Part shown: positions 5,661-7,422 of the stretch, piece by piece
Numbering within the stretch: position 1 is the first letter of the stretch
Layout: each line of letters begins with the position of its first letter
Assembly (NCBI GenBank): GCA_027019845.1
Contig: JALUWE010000469.1
Span: forward strand, 1 to 7,422
Length of the DNA stretch: 7,422 bases
DNA from: Anaerolineales bacterium
Lineage (GTDB): Bacteria; Chloroflexota; Anaerolineae; Anaerolineales; JABWBV01
Direction of reading: 5' to 3'
Notes under the pieces: model-generated
The model's input: the letters and a program-made list of their open reading frames with translations, nothing else
The model's database searches: none
What the model was told of the DNA's origin: nothing
Made by a program: the position numbers and the translations under genes

Positions 5661-7112
5661 TTATGAATCCGGGCAATCGCCGTTTTCATTGATCGGAGCC
5701 GCGTTGGTGACCTGGTTGACGTTTTCGGTGGTCAGTTCGGGTGCGCCGCAGAAGTAAGGCGCCCAGTGTACGCCGTTGGCGCCGAAACCGACCACGATGT
5801 CGGCCTCCCATTCGACTTTGCCGGTTTCCTCGTCGTAGCGCATCAGAGTCACCGCGTCGCCCAGGCGGTTGCTGACCAGGAACCAGCGGCCATCTGCCGA
5901 CCACTGCCCGTTGTGTGTGCCTTTGCCCGCGGTTTCGATGGTGTAGACGATCTCGTTCTTCTCGGTGTCGATTACGGAGACGTAGGTGTCGGTGCCGTCG
6001 TTGGTGGTGATGGCGATGGGTGCGTAGGGGTGCAGGTAGGTGGAGTTGGTGTCGGTGCCCGAGTCGAGCGCTTTGACCAGCTCGAATGTTTGCATGTCGA
6101 TCACACCCAACTGCCCGGCTTTCTTCAGGCCGACGTAGGCGAATTTATCGTCGGGGCGGAAGGAGATGTTGAAGGGGCCGGAGCCTTTGGGGAGTTCGAT
6201 GGTCTTGACCAGCTCCAGTTTCTCCACGTCCACCACGATGATGGTGTCGTTCTTGTCGCAGCTATACAGCACGTATTTGCCGTTGTTGCTCATTTTGCCG
6301 GAGCGGCAGCGACCCTCGCCGAAGGAAGCCACGATCTCGCCGCTTTCCAAATCGAGCACTTCCAGCGATCCCATCACACCGTTGTCCGGGTCGTATCCCT
6401 GGTGGCCGATGAAGGCGTATTTTCCGTCGTGGCTGATGGTGATGTCGCGGGTTTGTTTGCCGTTGGTTTCGATGGTTTTGACCAGTTCCCAGCTTTCGGT
6501 ATCGAACAGGTGCACCCGGCCAGCGTTCGGGTCCAGATCGGCGGTGACCAGCAGGTTAGCGGTCGGACTGAAAGCCATGTGGAAGGGATCGTTATTGCCG
6601 GTTTGGACGTATTTGACGATCTGGTTGGTCCAGGTGTCCAGGATGGCCATGGCATCGTGATCGCCTTTGCCTTCGGATTGGAAGTTGATCACGTTGTAGC
6701 GCATTCCGGGCGCTATCCAGGGATGGTGTGGCTGTACGAAATCGGTTTGCACGAACTCCAGCCCGTAGTTGGGGGCATCGGGGTCGATGATGGCGATTTT
6801 GTCCTCGTCCTGCACCGTGACGTAGAATTTGCCGCGCGTCATGTGCGCCAGCTTGTCGGGTTGGTAAGGCCAGGTCCAGGTGTCGCCGTAGAAGATTTTG
6901 TTCAGCACCTGCGCGACTTTTTCTTCCATCATCTCGTCGCCTTTGTCTTCTTTCTCCGCGGGCTGTTCTTGTTCGGGGGCGGCTTGTTCTTCTTCAGCCG
7001 GCGCCTGCTCCTGCTGGGGTGTGGTTGGCGTGCAGGCTGCCAGAATCAGCAGCAATGCGCTGAGAGCGGCGACAATGGTGAACCGTAATACGACTTTCTT
7101 TTTGTTGTTCAT
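5661..7112 (-). CDS. YVTN beta-propeller lipoprotein of unknown role
   Basis: This 483-residue protein has a hydrophobic signal, lipobox L-A-A-C27 and a highly acidic low-complexity linker rich in Glu, Gln, Pro and Ala (about 30-65). A beta-propeller fills the rest. At least five blades can be seen, each with a variant of strand-D-x-E/T-x-x-E-L/I-V-x-T-I followed by D-G-K-Y-A/V-F/L, for example around 201-240, 250-287, 291-328, 335-372 and 377-418. This is the YVTN/cytochrome-d1-like repeat class. Each blade region also offers a His (129/130, 152, 178, 228, 237, 361, 400, 449), and there are cysteines at 269, 285, 455 and 480. The ATG at 7112 is chosen because AGAGGAG (7126-7120) is 7 nt upstream; the in-frame ATG at 7118 is too close. 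It heads the visible cluster, about 100 bp before soxY. No function can be assigned; a surface redox, binding or scaffold role near the Sox enzymes is possible. Confidence 0.85.
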   Translation of the reverse strand: MNNKKKVVLRFTIVAALSALLLILAACTPTTPQQEQAPAEEEQAAPEQEQPAEKEDKGDEMMEEKVAQVLNKIFYGDTWTWPYQPDKLAHMTRGKFYVTVQDEDKIAIIDPDAPNYGLEFVQTDFVQPHHPWIAPGMRYNVINFQSEGKGDHDAMAILDTWTNQIVKYVQTGNNDPFHMAFSPTANLLVTADLDPNAGRVHLFDTESWELVKTIETNGKQTRDITISHDGKYAFIGHQGYDPDNGVMGSLEVLDLESGEIVASFGEGRCRSGKMSNNGKYVLYSCDKNDTIIVVDVEKLELVKTIELPKGSGPFNISFRPDDKFAYVGLKKAGQLGVIDMQTFELVKALDSGTDTNSTYLHPYAPIAITTNDGTDTYVSVIDTEKNEIVYTIETAGKGTHNGQWSADGRWFLVSNRLGDAVTLMRYDEETGKVEWEADIVVGFGANGVHWAPYFCGAPELTTENVNQVTNAAPINENGDCPDS

Positions 7113-7119
7113 GTACATT

Positions 7120-7126
7120 CTCCTCT
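7120..7126 (-). promoter_or_regulatory. Ribosome binding site deciding the propeller start
   Basis: AGAGGAG lies 7 nt upstream of the ATG at 7112 but only 1 nt upstream of the in-frame ATG at 7118. This favours 7112 and rules out a start at the distant in-frame codon near 7187, which would put a long polar stretch before the signal peptide. Confidence 0.75.
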
Positions 7127-7233
7127 GGTTTGGCCTTTGGTTGCGATGCGATTTCGAACAGAGCAACCTCCGGCCTCCTGGCGGCAATCCCGGGACCGAT
7201 CATCGAAGAGCGTATCAGCGTTGTCCTGAATTG

Positions 7234-7257
7234 CCTGTTGACTTGACAAACAACAGG
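7234..7257. repeat. 24-bp dyad, candidate operator
   Basis: CCTGTTG (7234-7240) and CAACAGG (7251-7257) form a perfect 7-bp inverted repeat around a 10-nt spacer, about 120 bp upstream of the propeller start. Symmetry, size and place suit an operator for a dimeric regulator of the cluster, or a leader hairpin. The binding protein is unknown. Confidence 0.45.
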
Positions 7258-7332
7258 GGGAACAGAAGTGGAATTTACAAAAGGGACATGCCTCAACCTC
7301 CTTTGACAACAAATGCAGATTGGAATTCACGC

Positions 7333-7394
7333 ATACGGGTAACTTCAACCTGCCGCTCCCTCCCTGGAGGTCGCGCGGCAAAAAATGCCCGTAT
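7333..7394. repeat. Nested inverted repeats, possible structured RNA or regulatory site
   Basis: Three pairs of arms are nested: ATACGGG (7333-7339) with CCCGTAT (7388-7394), TGCCGC (7351-7356) with GCGGCA (7375-7380), and CCTCC (7359-7363) with GGAGG (7366-7370). Together they could fold into one long interrupted hairpin on either strand. No T-run follows on either strand, which argues against a terminator. Confidence 0.45.
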
Positions 7395-7397
7395 ACG

Positions 7398-7411
7398 CAT
7401 ATCTTGATATG
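7398..7411. repeat. AT-rich palindrome next to a T-run
   Basis: CATATC and GATATG flank a central TT, and seven T follow on the plus strand (7412-7418). It could be an operator or promoter-proximal element, or a weak plus-strand terminator. The short AT-rich stem makes the terminator reading doubtful. Confidence 0.3.
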
Positions 7412-7422
7412 TTTTTTTAGAG

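Larger units (their letters stand above)
7113..7422. other. Intergenic region upstream of the sox cluster, no convincing gene
   Basis: This region is more AT-rich than the genes. I see no convincing coding frame, tRNA or rRNA. It presumably holds the promoter for the propeller gene, but no clean -35/-10 pair is visible. It contains three inverted repeats, listed separately, and an ideal Shine-Dalgarno, AAAGGAGGT (7304-7296 on the minus strand), followed by an ATG that opens only a 4-codon frame. Confidence 0.6.

Noticed and set aside
5766..7088. 440-codon plus-strand open frame opposite the propeller gene
   Set aside because: It is a mirror of the repeated propeller codons; the Gly/Val/Asp-rich low-complexity composition is a shadow artefact.
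7398..7418. Plus-strand intrinsic terminator formed by the AT palindrome and T-run
   Set aside because: The stem is short and AT-rich, and no plus-strand gene lies upstream of it in this window.

Overview
This 7.4-kb, GC-rich window holds one long minus-strand gene cluster for sulfur oxidation (Sox type) plus the end of an unrelated plus-strand regulator at the left edge. Read in the direction of transcription (right to left) the order is: a lipoprotein with a YVTN-type beta-propeller (7112-5661), soxY (5554-5060), soxZ (5024-4671), a monoheme c-type cytochrome lipoprotein (4655-4191), a YeeE/YedE (SoxT/TsuA-like) sulfur transporter (4147-2996), soxB (2982-1285), a cupredoxin lipoprotein (1281-883) and a thioredoxin-like lipoprotein (878-363). 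Gaps from soxY onward are only 3-43 bp, so these genes are very likely one operon. The propeller gene is separated from soxY by about 100 bp holding a strong hairpin.

The most notable item is the last gene. An ordinary reading splits it in two, because an in-frame TGA (618-620) falls exactly where the first cysteine of a thioredoxin W-C-P-Y-C motif should be. Reading through gives one 171-residue protein with a lipoprotein signal, a W-U-P-Y-C active site (U = selenocysteine) and a complete thioredoxin fold. A perfect 6-bp stem with a 5-nt GU-containing loop starts 21 nt after the TGA, as expected for a bacterial SECIS. Other genes here use TGA as a stop and TGG for Trp, so the code is standard. 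The best reading is a selenocysteine-containing, SoxW-like thioredoxin attached to a Sox operon. A TGC-to-TGA nonsense mutation is the main alternative.

How the genes may work together: SoxYZ carries sulfur intermediates on the C-terminal cysteine of SoxY. SoxB (dinuclear-metal hydrolase) releases sulfate. The YeeE-like transporter moves thiosulfate or another reduced sulfur species across the membrane. The cytochrome c and the cupredoxin are likely electron acceptors, and the selenothioredoxin could keep SoxY or another extracytoplasmic thiol reduced. SoxA, a canonical SoxX and SoxCD are not in the window. The propeller protein has no assigned role.

Organism: five of the eight cluster proteins (propeller, cytochrome, SoxB, cupredoxin, thioredoxin) carry lipoprotein signals, and SoxB combines a Tat signal with a lipobox. 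Together with acidic, Pro/Ala/Glu-rich linkers and high GC, this suggests a bacterium that tethers its exported enzymes to the membrane. I favour a Chloroflexota (Anaerolineae/Caldilineae-like) member, from general resemblance only. The 310-bp region right of the propeller gene has no convincing gene but holds nested inverted repeats that may be regulatory.
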